Source: Branchiostoma floridae (lineage: Eukaryota > Chordata > Leptocardii > Amphioxiformes > Branchiostomatidae). From it: a stretch of DNA of 64,000 bases. A model generated the notes under the pieces. The model made no database searches. It was given only the letters and a program-made list of their open reading frames with translations, and was not told where the DNA came from. Below are positions 44,771 through 59,700 of this stretch, in pieces; position 1 is the stretch's first letter; each line of letters begins with the position of its first letter. The DNA lies in NCBI RefSeq assembly GCF_000003815.2, contig NC_049979.1:26677248-26741247 (forward strand), read 5' to 3'. The position numbers and the translations under genes were made by a program.

Positions 44771-47700
44771 TTAAGACCCTGGACGGACTGAAGTTCTATT
44801 TCTTGTTGACGCAGTCATATATGGTCCAGCCATCTTTCTCAATGCTTTATCCTTCTTGCTCTTTTTACTGTTTGCCTTACTCTTTTTCTCCCGATTTGCT
44901 TTTTCTTTCAAAACCTCTGACCTTTTTTGGCGTAGAATTCTAGATTTTGACTTCTCAGGCAACAAATCGGGGAGGGCAGCTTTGGTTATTTGAACACTTT
45001 TGACTGCCGTTTGTAGACCATCTTCTTCCCATTCCTTTAAGTAGTCTTCCTCCATTCTCCTCAGTTCCTTCTGACTTTCTGTCTCAGAGGACGACCTTGC
45101 TTCTCTTTCAAGGTCAACCGATGTTTCTTCGTCAATGATAGGCAGGAATGCAGGGGGCCGACGTTGCGCGTATTCCTCTTGCTCGGACTTCGATTTCTTC
45201 TTCTTTTTCTTAGACCTGCCCTTTTTCTTCTGGGATGTGCTCTCGTAGCACATAATGATGTCAACATCTCTGTTGTCGTTAGGTGTATCCTTGCTCTTTT
45301 GATAATCAAACACACATCTGTCAGAAAGTCTAAAGAAGTGCAGTCTGTCAAAGTCACTGTCAAGTCCAGAAGATTACACATTGAAAGGAAGCTTTTTTTT
45401 ACAACTAAAATACCTGGCAATGTGCTCAGCTAACTAAGCTAAGCTAAGAATTTTTCTATATTGCAGTAAAAGATATGCTAACTAAAAAGGCAAAAAAGAG
45501 CAACTCTCTATATGTGACGCTAGTTCACCTTTATCCGTGGAGTAACCTACATCCATTATTTTTCAAAACAGGGTATTCAAAAATACATGTATCAAGTCGA
45601 TGGACGGTGGTTTCAAACTGTGGAATTTTTATGATATTGTGATTAGAAACTACCATCCGTCGACTTGATATCCCTAAATACTATGTGTCTAACAACAATG
45701 GATATGGGTTACTCTGCGGATAAAGGTGAACTAGCGTTACATCTAATTGATTGTTGGACTAGGTCATTAACATAATCACACAAGGTTCCCCAGTAGTATT
45801 CAGTGTGTTTTGAGTAAACGAAAAAATTTAAAAATTAGGTTTTGCTATTTTTCAAACCTGTAATTATTCATATACAGCTAATATGTTTGTTAATGCAGTT
45901 CTACGCTCTGATAGCATTTTTGATGACATTAATGATACACTACATATTAATTACAAATTAAATGACTGCAATAATTTGACCCTGGTAACCCGAAATCCAT
46001 ACCGCCAAATGAGTATTACCCTACTCTCACATCTCCCTGGTACTACATGTAAATACCTTGTTTTTGTCCACCCTGTTGACCTTGGGCAGCTTGGTATGGA
46101 AGCGTCTGGGAGGCCAGGTTCCACCGCCCTTACTCCGCTCCAGCTTCTGCAGACAGAGAGGCACCATGGCTATTTTCAGCTCATTTTTGCCAAGACAAAT
46201 TCGCATGAAACTCAAGACTTCTACATGAACTTGCAACAAGTAAAGATGTCATACAGCTTTGACTGAATTTAAAGCAAAGCTAAACTTGAACTAAACTTGA
46301 AAAGCCTACAGTGGATTATATTGTCAAGTTCTTACTTATTTTACATAACGGGAGGTGCCCCAACACGGTACGCTTTTTCTTGCGCTCAAACTCATGGCGC
46401 TCCATCGCTAGTTGCCTGAGAGTGGTCAAAGTTTGATGACTGAATTTTTTACACATAGATTTGAACAACATACTTGAATAAGAAATGCATTCATGTGGTT
46501 CATGAACCTTTCGCGCTGCGTGTTACAAGCGGCAAACACTGTGAGACAATTTCGTGTATGTAACCTTCCAATTTTGTGCTACGCTGGACAGTGTGCCTAA
46601 CTCGGTACGCTTTTTTACATTTTGCTCTTTTCAGAAGTAAGTGGTAAATTCAAGTACACAGAAAAAATTAATAATATGATATTTTAGATTACTTTTAACA
46701 ATCGTGACTGTATGTACTTTCTGTCTCATATGAGGAAGGCTCTAACTAGAACAATCCAGCTGATGTTTTTACGGGCAATGGGCTGAATGCACTGATTGTG
46801 AATGCCCGACTAAAAAAACCATTACGAAAAAACGACACCGCCAACATCAACAAAACTTTGTGTGATATATGAAAATATCATATACATCTCTCTATCAAGT
46901 CTTATTTTCATAGACAGCACGAATCATTTGTTACAGTCAAATAAATCTTTGGAGCGTTCTCTTGTCTGCCACCTTCACGGCCACACTCCCTTGTGAGTAC
47001 AATGGTGGCAATGTTTTTGTCGCTTCCTTTTGGTTGCTTTTCTACTCAACAAACATTTGAAGACCCATATCCATAGTGTTTTATGGAGCTTTATTTATGT
47101 GTATTATGGCAGTTGTGTGACTGCTTGGACGAGTTCGTATAGTTAGCAACACAAGCCGCCAATACGCAGAGGCCGGTGACCGCAGTGATTCAGCACTGTC
47201 AACATTACTGTTAGAATTCTGTTTTTAAAAAACATGAAGTAAATATGTTAAAGTATACTTGGAATGCAAATTAAAGCTGTGTGCATGGACTTGGTTTATT
47301 TACCTTTGTAATCAGCATAGTCAGTGGCAACAAACACGGTGTACTTATGGATAATAAGATCAGCAAAAAATCCGTACCGTCTTAGGACGGGAACCGTCTT
47401 AGGGCGGCCCCCGTTAAAGGCTCTCCCACAGTTTGAAATTTTTGCTACCGGACAGACAATATAATTGAGTTCTGTAATGTCAGGAGATGGTAATGTTCCT
47501 ATCACTGAATCGTACATTGTGTATGACAAACTTGCGACAAACAATAAGAACTTGACTTTATGAGTTTACTCTGACTTTGACTTTAACGTTAGATCATGAT
47601 CATGATCATCATCGGTCGACGTGATCACACATGTTCGCACATGTTTACACACGACTGGGTTATACCGCCCCTTACGGGGTAACATACCCTTTCGCTGGCT

Positions 47701-50700
47701 AATTACAAGACGGGGATGCGCCAGGTCTCCCGTCCAGGTGAACGATGTAATTCATCATGATAGTGGTATATCTAGTACATGTAACGCTAGTTCACCTTTA
47801 TTCGTTTGGTAACCTATATCCGTTGTTTTTAAAACACGGTATTTAGGGAGCGACCGACGGTGGTTCTAAACTGCAATATTTTGAAAATACATGCATTGCA
47901 ATTTAGAACCACAGTCCGTCAACTTATTATACTGTCTTTTTAAACAACGGATATAGGTTACCCCACAGACAAAGGTGAACTAGCATTATATCAAGGCTTT
48001 TCAATCTTAAGGTTAGCTCTTCTTTAAATACAATGACATTGTGATTGATTTATGCTATTAACTGGAGATATTAGACTCACAATTTTGGGCAATTTTGTTG
48101 TCTCGACTTCACCATCTGTAGTGCTGGCAGCCTCTGTGGACCGATCAGTCTAAAAATAATAACATCACAAACTTTTAAAATGTGCTCAACAAAAAAACTG
48201 TTACTGAACAATAACCTGAGACAAATTTATCCCCATTAGAATTCTTTGTAATTTCATAAATCTTATAGCTGTATGCAGCCCATTATGTTTCACTGTTATT
48301 TTCTTTTAAAACATAAAAGAAGAACATACTAAAATGGTCTAATCAAAGAAAATACAAAATTTAAAGATGACTTGGGTACAAGGCTGATACAGAATATAAA
48401 GTATCAAAGGAAGATTTCAGGCCAGGCAAATGAAACAAAGATCGAATTATGAATTTCTTCAAGATCATTTATGATTCTATAATTTGAGCCTAAGGGCTGC
48501 ACATGCTTCTAAGCATCCAAATGGCATGTATCATTATAACATCAAAATACATTAAATTAAATGCATGATCTGCCAACTTTGCTTGCAATATGATTTCACC
48601 ATGGGTGAGCACAATACATCTCGTAGCAGCAAGAAATGCAGAGGGTCTGCTTTTACATCAGTCTACACTCAAATTTTTTTGCTTCTGAGTAGAAGGATCT
48701 ATTATAATTGTTGGTTTTAATTGGCATGCCAGCTAAGAAATTGGACATAATTTGACCCGGCGATGTTGATTTCATTGTATGGAACTTTTTTTGCTCAAAC
48801 TGTTTTTAAATTTGACCACTCGCATCAGTTTTGGGGTTCCTGGAGAACATAATCCATACAACCAAATCAACATGGCCTGATCTAGAGAAAAAAGTTTTCA
48901 TGTCTAATCATCGGTCCTCTGTTATTCCCCTTCAAAAGAAAAATTCATACGAAGAATTTCAAGTAAAGCACATGCAGTCATGCGGTTATGGTTTGAATTT
49001 GGGAGCCATTTTGTTAGTTCAGTAAGAGGCATTGATAGTGACGCATTCACTTTGATCCCATCACCAAGCTTTATAACATGCCTCGGAAAAACCAACCTTC
49101 GGACCAGACCACACGTTCGCATGTTCGGCCCAGTTTTTGAGAATACTCGTTCTCTTCTTTAAGGGCTTGGTCTGCATTATGATGTCTACATAGAAGTCTC
49201 TTGGCTCTTCCGTGTTGTCCACAAGGTAATAGTCATGGGTCAAGACTGGAACCATTCCGTCTTCCGCATCCGAAACGGGAGGGCACTCTAGCACTTCTGT
49301 TTCTACTGACCTTGTCTTTACAACAAGAATGACCTTGACTTTACTACGAGAACGTTGGGGTTTTGATGGACTTTGTACCAAAAGAATTTAGATTTGTTCC
49401 TTAATTCCTCTTGCACCCATATTCAATTTGATGCAAACTAAAGACCTAACGCTGATTCACCTTTATCCGAGGGTACTATTCGTTGTTTGTAAGAAAAATC
49501 GCATTTAGGAATATGAAGTCGACGGATGGTGGTTTCAAATCAGAACATTTTGAAAATATTACAAATTTGAAACCACTGGCCACAGACTTAATACTCCTAA
49601 ATGTGCTGTTTTTTTAGACAACGGATAAAGGTCACCCAACGGTTAAAGGTGAAATAGCATGAGTACATTTCATACTTGAACTTTTATAATAAAATGTGAT
49701 TATTTGTTAATACTAAGAAAGGGAACTGCAAAATAATATAATATTATACAACATAAATGAATCATCTAAAAAACAAAATAATTCTGTTAGCAGAACTAAC
49801 TTAAAACGAAACAAAATTAAAGAAAACAAACAAAAATGAAAGAAAAGGAACTTCAAGAACTTCCTCACCTCTGTTCCCGCGCTCCTTGGCCGCCTTCTCC
49901 GCGGGGGGTCGCGAGGCGTGGGCTCCAGACTGTCCAGGTCGTAGTCCTTAGTTACAGCCGCCATGTTGGCAAGGTAGTACTCGTGCTTCAGGAAGTCTTC
50001 CTCCTATGTGATAAATGTAAGACTTTCACTTAAAGATGAACACACAAGGCTAATAGAGCCTTCAAACTGAAACCAAATTAGCAGGAATCAAGCCGAATCA
50101 GACGGAATCAAGTACTTGCAAAATTCGTGCCACATTCGGGGCCATTTGAGTGGGAATTCCAAATGGACCTTATATCCCTTTCACACATTCAAGAAGGAAT
50201 GAGCCAAAATGTCATCAGAATGAAAATTCTTTTCTATTCCTGGGAATCCTAGAAATTCTTACTGCATTCCAGATATTCTTTTGGCCACATTCTGGCAGAC
50301 TCGAAGTGGCTTGCCGTTTCGGTTTTCCATCAAATGAGATAAGAATGTTTTCGAATAATGTTGGAACGGCATAGAATGTGGTCATACTGCAGTTAGAATA
50401 CGCTTTGATGCTGTTTGATATTTCTCCACTTCAAATGCACCTCGAAAGTTTTTAGCATTAAAAAAACTTTCGGGCCAGCCAAAAGAAGGCGCACTAATAT
50501 CTAGAATGCAGTGAGAATTCGTAGAATACACTACACGTATGATTAAAGCAAAGTGTATTATACTTGTGACAAATACAGTGCTAATTTTCAATTCTTCTTT
50601 GACATAGTACTAATTTTACCCCCCTCCCCCTGACTTACCCATTTGTTGAGATTATAGCTGGGCTGCACTCCCAGCAAACGACTCTTGATCAGTTCATTGT

Positions 50701-53700
50701 TCGTCGCAATCCTCTCGGCTTCCTTCTCTCGTACGTAGTAGTTTAAACTGAAATTCAGTTAAACAGTAACATTCAGTACAAAATCTTTAAATGGTATGAC
50801 ATTAGTGACACCAAAGTACATAATGTTCAGAATCAGATTAACAATAACATAGTATACATAACGATAACATTTAATTTTGTAATAGGTAATAATAATAATA
50901 ATAAACACTCTTCTGATGTTATTCAACACATAAAATGTCTTGATTATTGCTTATCAATAAATGATGTCATATGAAAGATTGCAACCGATTTGGAGCTTGG
51001 ATCCACCACTTTTGAAAAACATTGTAAATTTGTCTCTATTGTATTTTGAAGACAGGGTATTGAAGGATGTCAAGTTATGACAGACATTAGCTTCAACTAT
51101 AACTATTGCCAGTAACGTTACTGAAAACACCATCCGTTAAACGTCATGATATCCCTAACTACGCTGGTCTTAGATACAACGGATAAAGGTGAACTAGTGG
51201 TAAATCTGGTACCTTAAGTTATCCTTTTTAATTAGCAAGCTAACGCAACAATAATCTTATCAAATACCAAATTATAGTTTGCCTTATTTTAAAGTTAAAA
51301 AAACAAACCCATAACTCATTCCAGTATGACCTCTTTAGTATGCAACAATTGAAAAGTCAATAGTCCATAATAAACTCTGCAACATCTCTGATTGCAGCAA
51401 GATTACGGAATACAAAACCATTTTTCTGTTTCAAGGAGGAATTGATAGGCCAAAAATCCTGGTCCTGTAGTGCTTTTTCAAGCTGAATTGCTCCTTGAGG
51501 GATATAGAGGGAGTCAGAGAGGGACATTTTTTTTTGTGTAAAAGCTTTTGATTTGCAACAGCTGCCTTGACATCCAGGTGGCAATGCTGGACAAGACTGG
51601 TGTCCTACATTTAGAATTGGCAGAGTTTAGGCTTGTTCACCTTTATCTGCAGGGTAACTTAAATATGATTCTTTTGCCTTTAAAAACAGGGGTTTTAGGG
51701 ATATCAAGGAAATGGGATTCTCCTATGCAGAGACATCCAATGGTGCCAGCAAACCACCTCTTGTCTGTACTCTGCTATCTCAACCGTCACCATCAGTTCC
51801 TGTGGGCGTCACCACAAACCAGCTGTCAGCCAATCAGGAAATAGGCCTTTCGGTTTTCAAAAGGGATCTCGCATATATAAGGGTAAGGTCATTCATATTT
51901 ATAAGCAGGGCGGTCAGTTGAGATAAGTAACAGACAAGAGCGGTTTGCTGACGCCGTTAGATTATCTGCGTAGGAGAATAGGCAACGGACAGTGGTTTGA
52001 AATTGCAATATCAATTTAGAAAAATTGTTACAGTTTATAATCTGTTTATTGACTTGATATCCCTACATTGTATTAAAAAAAATAACTCGTCTTTGGGTCA
52101 GGAAGATTGAACAAATGACTAATGAAACAGACTATGGTACACCAAACATTTAGATCTTCATTCTGTTCTTTCATAAATAATTTGTTGGACAAAAAATTAT
52201 GGCCTGCTCGGATGTGATCCATATATTCAAATCATGAGGCCTTACTTCAGTATACAGGCTTTTCATTAAACGTCATATTATCAATAATCATACTTTGAAT
52301 CCCTCAGAGACCATATTGGCAGCTATCGTTAGTTCACCTTTATTCGCGGGGGAACCTATATCCGTTATGTTGCCAAATAGTATATCCAGAGATATCAAGT
52401 CGATGGAAGGTAGTTTCAAAATTGTACATTTTTTAAAAATACAGTTTGAAACCATCATCTGTCGACTTGATTTCCCTAAATACATTGTTCTTCAAAAGAA
52501 CGGATAAAGGCTACCCTACAAGGTGAACTAGCGTTACTCGGTTCAAGCAATATGCAGCATCTTCGTGTGTTTTAGATGTACGCTGTGATCCAACAGAGAT
52601 GACATCAAGCGAAAAGCGTGAGTGTATAGATAAAGAAAAGGTTAATGAAAGTTTGCGGATTTGTTCCAAACCTTCTAGGAGTGTAGTCGTTCCAGTTGTC
52701 CAGGGAACCATGTGTTCTCATGATCTGTGTCATCCTGGCCAGCAGCTTCCTATTGTCATGGTCCACCTGAGCTTGTCTCTCCTCTTCTGCCTAGAGTAGA
52801 AAAAATTATTAAAATAATAATTAAACATATCATAAAGTATATCCTACCCACTGCTGTTTAACCCCACAACCAATACAAATTTGATGACAAAAGGTTAGAT
52901 ACATGTAGGTTAAATAAAAATGAAGGTTAAATACATGTAACGCTAGTTCACCTTTATCCGTTGGGTAACCTATATCCGTGGCATTTAAAAACAGGGTATT
53001 TGGGGATTAATCTCGAACCAGATCCACGGTGCGTTATGTATAGTATCAAACTCCCTCCGGTGCCCGTTTGACTCCCTTAGCCAGCTATAGTCCCTGGCCA
53101 GCTTTGATACTATCTTATGGCACCGTAGGATCTGCTTGGAGATTATTTGGGGATATCATGTCGACGGACGTTGGTTTAAAATTGAAATATTTTCAGTACA
53201 TTGCAGTTTAAAAGTACCACCCGTCGACTTGATGTGCCTAAATACACTGTTTTGCCAAACAACGGATATAGGTTACCCCGCGGATAAAGGTGAACTAGCG
53301 TTATATATAAAAAACATGAACAATAACACAAACCTACCATTTGCAAAATGTTTTAAATTGTTACAACATAACTTTTGTTCTATAGAGAAAAATCATAATC
53401 CTCATAGATCTGTGAATACTTTTATAAGGTTAATACAAACATGTACGTCACTGGAAATTACAGACTCTTTTTACACAACCATTGCTTTATTCTCACCGAT
53501 GTTTCGAATTCTCACTGAAGAAGGTGACAGATGGTCACGGAAACATTGGAGAGAAGAAAGCAATGGTTGTGTAAAAAGAGTCTCTTAATTCAATCCTCAT
53601 TAGATGCTTGAAAATTGTTCTCAAGATATTTGTGCAGCATTTCAAACAAATATTCATTTGATAAGTTCAAACATGTTCGAAGTTCATCTTTAGTTGTCTG

Positions 53701-56700
53701 AACAATTTAATGCTAGTTCACCTTTATCCGTGGGGTGACCTTTATCCATTTTCTTTAAAAACAGCACATTTAGGGGTATTAAATCTGTGGACTGTGGTTT
53801 CAACTTTGCCATATGTTCAAAATGTTCCGATTTGAAACCACCATCTGTTTACTTCATATCCCTAAATACGTTTTTTCTTACAAACAACGAATATAGGTTA
53901 CCCTCGGAAAAAGATGAACCAGCATTAGAAATGTTGAGAATGAAATATCCTTTTTGTGAAATGGTTCCAAGTTATTACAAATATTATCTTAAAACCCTTG
54001 CGGTGACTTTGAATCAACTACTAATTCAAATGGGCCCAATGCCAAACAAAATTGCTACTAGTAGTTAGCAAGAACACACCTGCATAATTAGAGATAGCAG
54101 AATTTAGAATGATGGCCTTTGATGTGAATGATTAATACCTGTGTGAACTGTTCAAAATTAACTTCTCCGCAGATGCCAACTGGGTCTCTACTTATGTCTA
54201 AAGTTGGTTCATTTAAGAGGCAGAAAGTGCTTTCTGTCTGTGTGGCAAAATCAATACAATCTGTCAAGTTGAACCTTCCTAACTTTCCCAGATATCAGGT
54301 ATTTAGTACACTCACGTTGGTCTCTTGTTGTAGTGTTACTTGAATTCTGAATCTCACGGTTTTCTTTCTTATTGTTACAGGGATTAAATGAACTAAAGTT
54401 CCAATCCGACAGATTACTAATAGTGTGATTCGTGATTGTTTGTCTAATGCCTTCTTTTCTTTTTCCACACATCATGAGGAAAAAAAGCTGACTTGTGCAT
54501 ACACTTGTACAGGTATTTTAAGCTTGAACTCTCAGTACAAAGTGTCTTGCATAAAGGATACCTTGTGCCATTCCGATCCATACCTTTGATCGCTGTGTAC
54601 ATTGCCTTTTGTTATCAGAGAGAGGCCGTTTCTCTTGTGTGACAAGCGGAGCAAACACTTGTCGACCACCTTTGGCCAGACTGAGTCACACACAGACTGT
54701 AGATTTTGTTTTTACACACCAAACAAACTCATCTCTTTGGAAACAGCTGCATCTAAACAGTGGTGTCTGGTGCTTAGCTGATGCATTTACTGTTTTACAT
54801 GTTTAAGGCATGTTTTCTCTTCCAATTTTTATTGAATGGCTACAATTCTTAGTTTGAATTAATTTTTTGTTCTTTTGCTACATTACATGTAGGTGCATAA
54901 GGGGAAAATATTTGGCCCATTTAAACTCTTTACGCAACAATTTAAACCCAATTCCAATATTCAAATGCACATATTGCTAAATTGCTAATTGTTAAAACTA
55001 GATATACATGTAACACCATCATAATCCAATAGTGTAAATCATCATTTCAGTAATATCGATACCTAAAGTTAGATAGCTTGGAAAGAGAATTTTGTGTGTC
55101 AATTGATGGTATAATGAAAATCAGTTGCAATGTATAACCTTTATGTTAGATATTAAATTCCCCTCATTTGTTCTCGAGTGTGTGGTGCAATATAAAAATT
55201 GCATTCTATTTTATTGTTTAAAATGGATAAAACTCAAGACTTTTCACTAGTTCACTTTTATCCGCGAGGTAACCTTTATCCATTGTTATATCAAGTGTTT
55301 TTGGGAATCTAATATCGAGTCAAAGGACAGTGGTCTCAAATTACAATATCTTAAAAATATTTTGCATTTCATCTGTTTGAAACCACCATCCTTTAAGTTT
55401 AACTTTACATCCCGAATCATCGCTAAAGTTTAAAAAAACAACGGATATAGGTTAAAGGCAATAGGTTAAATATATTATATATTTAACCTCCTTGATAAAG
55501 GTGAACTACATGTAGCCTTATAGATCTTTAATTTTTCTCATTTATTCTTGTGGTGTGTGGTGTTGTGCAGATTTTTCATCTTACTTTATTGTATATTTTG
55601 TAAATGACAAAAAAGTTCTAAATTTGTGATACACTAGTTGTTTCCTTTGGTATACGTACCAATAGCTTCTTCAGTCGTAAGCGTATGTGTTGGTATGGCT
55701 TGGGGGACTTGTTGTCCAGATCCGCTTTCATAGCTGCCACCTACAGCGGGGTATGAAAACAGAAAAATATTGAGTGCTTTGTCCTGCCTCTTTCACAGAG
55801 AACACCCAACACTGGAGGGGTCCTCCTAGAACAAGTGGGGCAGACGCCACTGAACCGTAATCTGCTCTCGTAGCCCGCTTGGTTTGAATTCCAAGCGGGG
55901 ACGAGTGCACGTGACACGCTCGACTGCCGATTCAATCGCGTAGCCTGTTGATGGTGGGGTATCGGATGGTTACCAGCATAGCACCTATCCGTAAGCGAGA
56001 TGTGGCTTTACGAGTGCCATTGTTCGGAGCCGACTCACACAGTGGTGTCAAAAGTGCAAGGTTACCAGGTCCCCGGGTAACTATTGAAGTCGTCGCAGCC
56101 CGCTGGCGACGAAACCGAATTTGCACGCTGAAAAAATTAGTCCACCTATTATCCGGCTATTGCCACACAATGCAGCGACTCATCTAATATAACAGGTGAT
56201 TGGTTATGTCAATGTATTAAGTGGCAATTTGGAGCCATTTATAGCATGTGTCCTAGAATACTCTGTACCAACAAGTCACCTCTGATGGACGCCATCCCTG
56301 TTTACCGATAACAAAGCATTTGTCACAATATTTTAAACATTAGGAACAAACAAATCCCCCCATTTAAACCATTTGGGTGGCAATTACGTTACTAAATCTG
56401 CAGCTTCCACATAATACTGCTACATTTTTGAGTCCCAAGTCACCAGCTGAGCTGAAGCTTTGATTTTAAACAGAGTATCGATACGATAATGTAAATTACT
56501 TTGGGGTCAAAAGTCGTTCCTAACCCTCCTTCCATTTCACCTACTAACAAAATATTTGTTGACATCTCCTAAATAAACGTCTAAGGCCGATATCCTATGC
56601 AACTAGGAAAGAGGGAAAAACAAAGCTCGTAAACCATACTGTTATTTTAAGGCCCCCGTACTTTTATCACACAAAAGAAGCTTGGAAACTAGAGGATACC

Positions 56701-59700
56701 TTTAAAATGGACCGTTGTTAAGATTGCAAGGCCCCGCTAATAGCATTTGTTTTTCTAATCCGTAACCCTAAACATTTTGGATGCTTTTAGAACACCAAAA
56801 TAGTTACAGTGAGTTGAAAACCTTTCTGGTCAACTCAGTGTGTTGCCATAAACATAAGTTCAAAGTTGATAGAGCTAAAGGCTAAATGTGAACTGCATTT
56901 CGGTACATTTTCATTTGTTCGTCACAGTTTCTCAATGTCATAAAATTACTGATTGTCAATGCCTTCTTTTTCTAAAACTGAGCATTTCTAATTCAAAAGC
57001 ATGTATCACAAAAAGACTGTTTCCGTTTGGAAAAGTTTAAATACAACATTAACCCTGAAACTGTTTTTTAATGTGACCTTTGGTCTTCTTTTGTGGCCTC
57101 GACAGTAAAGCAAGTTGCTATGGAGAGGCTTCGGATAAACAAGAAGGGTGTACGCTCTCGCTCTGCGGACCTGTTATGCCCTTATCACGTTTTATTGTAA
57201 ACGGTCGCTACAGCTCGTTTACACTACCCTCCACAACAGGAAGACAAATTATATGGCCAGCCATTTATAACCCTATCATAAAACCATTTGCTTGATTTGT
57301 ATGACAACATGCAAACAAATTAACCCCATCAAACTCCCATGACTGTTGTCTCAGGAGGTGTTCAAGTGATTGACAGCTCTGTGGGACAAGGTGGATTGCA
57401 CCTGTATCCAGCTGTGACAGTTGACTGAAAAGCTGTTCCCTTGGCAACGTGTCGCCATGGAGATAAAGAAGCCATGTCTTCACAAGCGTCCATCTTGTTT
57501 TTTTGTGTAGACAAGGAGGTGAGCTTATCAATGGAAAGTTACTATCACTACACAAAAGAAGACGATTTTCCTCCATTGAAAAGTCTTTATGTTGCAACTA
57601 TTTCAGATCCATTCAACATTCGTCAAACATGCTATGCAAGGCACATCTTATTTAGTTAAGAAAAATACATTAAAACATTAAACAAACAAAACTACACACT
57701 TCTAGGGAGCGTACGTATTAGAATTTTCATTTGGCAAAACTCATATATTTTCCACAGGATTCTCAGAATAGTTTTGCCACAAATTGACCCTTTTCAAGTA
57801 TGAACCCTATTTTTTTTACGTCACAGGAGTACATTCATCTGGAATGAATGTATTGCGTGAGGCGGCTTTAGCAAGGCAGCTCGGACACCTCAAAAGCCTC
57901 GGACACAAAGCCGAGGAAGAAGTCAATAAAGAAAAGCACTTAGAATCACAAATCATGGGCTTATGGCAGTGCTGGGAGAGGATCAGGTTATGGAGTCACC
58001 CATGAAAACTGCATGAGCTGAGCATACTCCTGTGTTACGAAAGAAAAGAACGTTAGACAATCTGTTTTCTTTGCGATATCTATGGTCTGTTAATTCATTC
58101 AAATTCTTTCCAACATCTCTAAAGAAGATGGGAGGACTAGATAATGCACTGCTTTCCATTTCTTGCATGCCATGGACAATTTTAACAAAGACATCCGAAC
58201 AGAGAAAGCAAAGGAAGAACGTCATTTTTCAAACACTGACGTCTCAGGATACTCAGCTTGTTCTTTGACCAGAACAATTGTTATACATGTGTTTGAAAGT
58301 AGCAGCAAAGAAAGTTAACGTTAACCTTTCCTTTCATTTTCTCTCAGATGAGGCACAAGTGTCAAAGTCATATAACACTGTACTAACATCAAAATGTTCC
58401 AGTGTTGTATTTTGCCAGCCACCGTCGTGTTTTGTAAATAGCGACGGGTCAAACTTCAACGTCGAACCTTCCAAACTTTGTATAGCGGAGTCACGGCTTG
58501 TGGCGGGGCACAAAAAGAAAGCAGCGCGAGGCATGTTTGCGCTCAGAACGCGAATCAAAATGTAAGCAAACACTGTCAAACAACTGCTGCAAGGAAACAT
58601 TCTTACATTGTCTGACGAGAGTGATTTTACACAAATTAAGAAGGCAGCTATTTGGCAGCTATTTGCTTGAAAGTACAACAGAAGTTTGGCTAGCTAGAGC
58701 CCGGGGCCTAGCGGATATGCGAAGAAACCATATATTAAGCGAAGCACAGAGCATATAATATGACATATCTTTGACTTAAGAAAAATTTCAACAATGCCAA
58801 AAATACAGCAGTGTCATAATTCTGTCGGTAAGACTTAATGTACTTTTCTTCAAAGACTAAATCATATTGCAGCAGTTTTTATCAGCTTGCAATATTAGAG
58901 ATCTTTTTCGTGCTATTTACTATAGAAGGACATAAATAAAATCTGACATTGATGAAAAGTTCTATAATGTTATAACCACACCTTTCTTTCTACTTTGCAC
59001 AAATTTCTGGGTGCACCCTTTTATCGCAGATGTTTTGCCGTGGTTCCGTTTCTATTTACCCACAGATTAAGCCCACTTTGGCAGGCGTAGCACCAAGGAC
59101 TACAACACGCCGGGGTTTGACAAGACACACGGGCAAACAATCTCTAAAACGACTGCTATGTACATGCTAACACTAATAAAAACATATCCAAAATGAAAGA
59201 AATGGGGAATAGTAAAAAGAATTGTCAACATTTACAAAGAAAACACTGCTCTTTCTACCTGGTCATGATCAACAGGTGTGTCCAATACAGGTGAGCAAAG
59301 GTGTGCAACACAATAAAAATTGCAGGTGTTAAAATCTAACCACTAAGTTATGTTTGCAAGGGGAAATCTCACCTTCTGTTGGTGTAGCTGGAAAGCTTTG
59401 TCGTTCCATCGTTTCTGCAGAAGTTTGTTACTGACCGGGAAGCCGGACTTGGCTTTTAAGGGTGGCATGGCCGCCATGGGGGGTGGAAAATTCGTGGGTA
59501 CGAAACTACAGGCGACACTGGGTGGTGGTGGTGGGTGGCGAACTCCTTTTCAGTCTTACGTTGTACACGCTAAGTCTCTGTCCTTAGCTCTGTAAGGAAA
59601 TGTTTGAAGACTTGGTGTTACTTATTGCTAGGACGGGGGAACAAGGGAGTCACTAAAACTGTCCCAAACTATGAAGACTAACGTTAGTGGCAGCGAGATA

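Noticed and set aside
44415-44943. Plus-strand frames near the end of the CFAP97-like gene
   Set aside because: Antisense to the Lys-rich last exon or driven by the (TCAG)n repeat; no splice partners.
51357-51584. Minus-strand 75-codon frame with ordinary composition (IPQGAIQLEKALQDQDFWP)
   Set aside because: It could be an alternative exon or transposon remnant in a CFAP97-like intron, but I recognise no family, and the main model's phases join without it.
57080-58760. Several plus-strand frames of 70-115 codons
   Set aside because: No ATG context, splice links or family signal; they lie within a large intron of the minus-strand gene.
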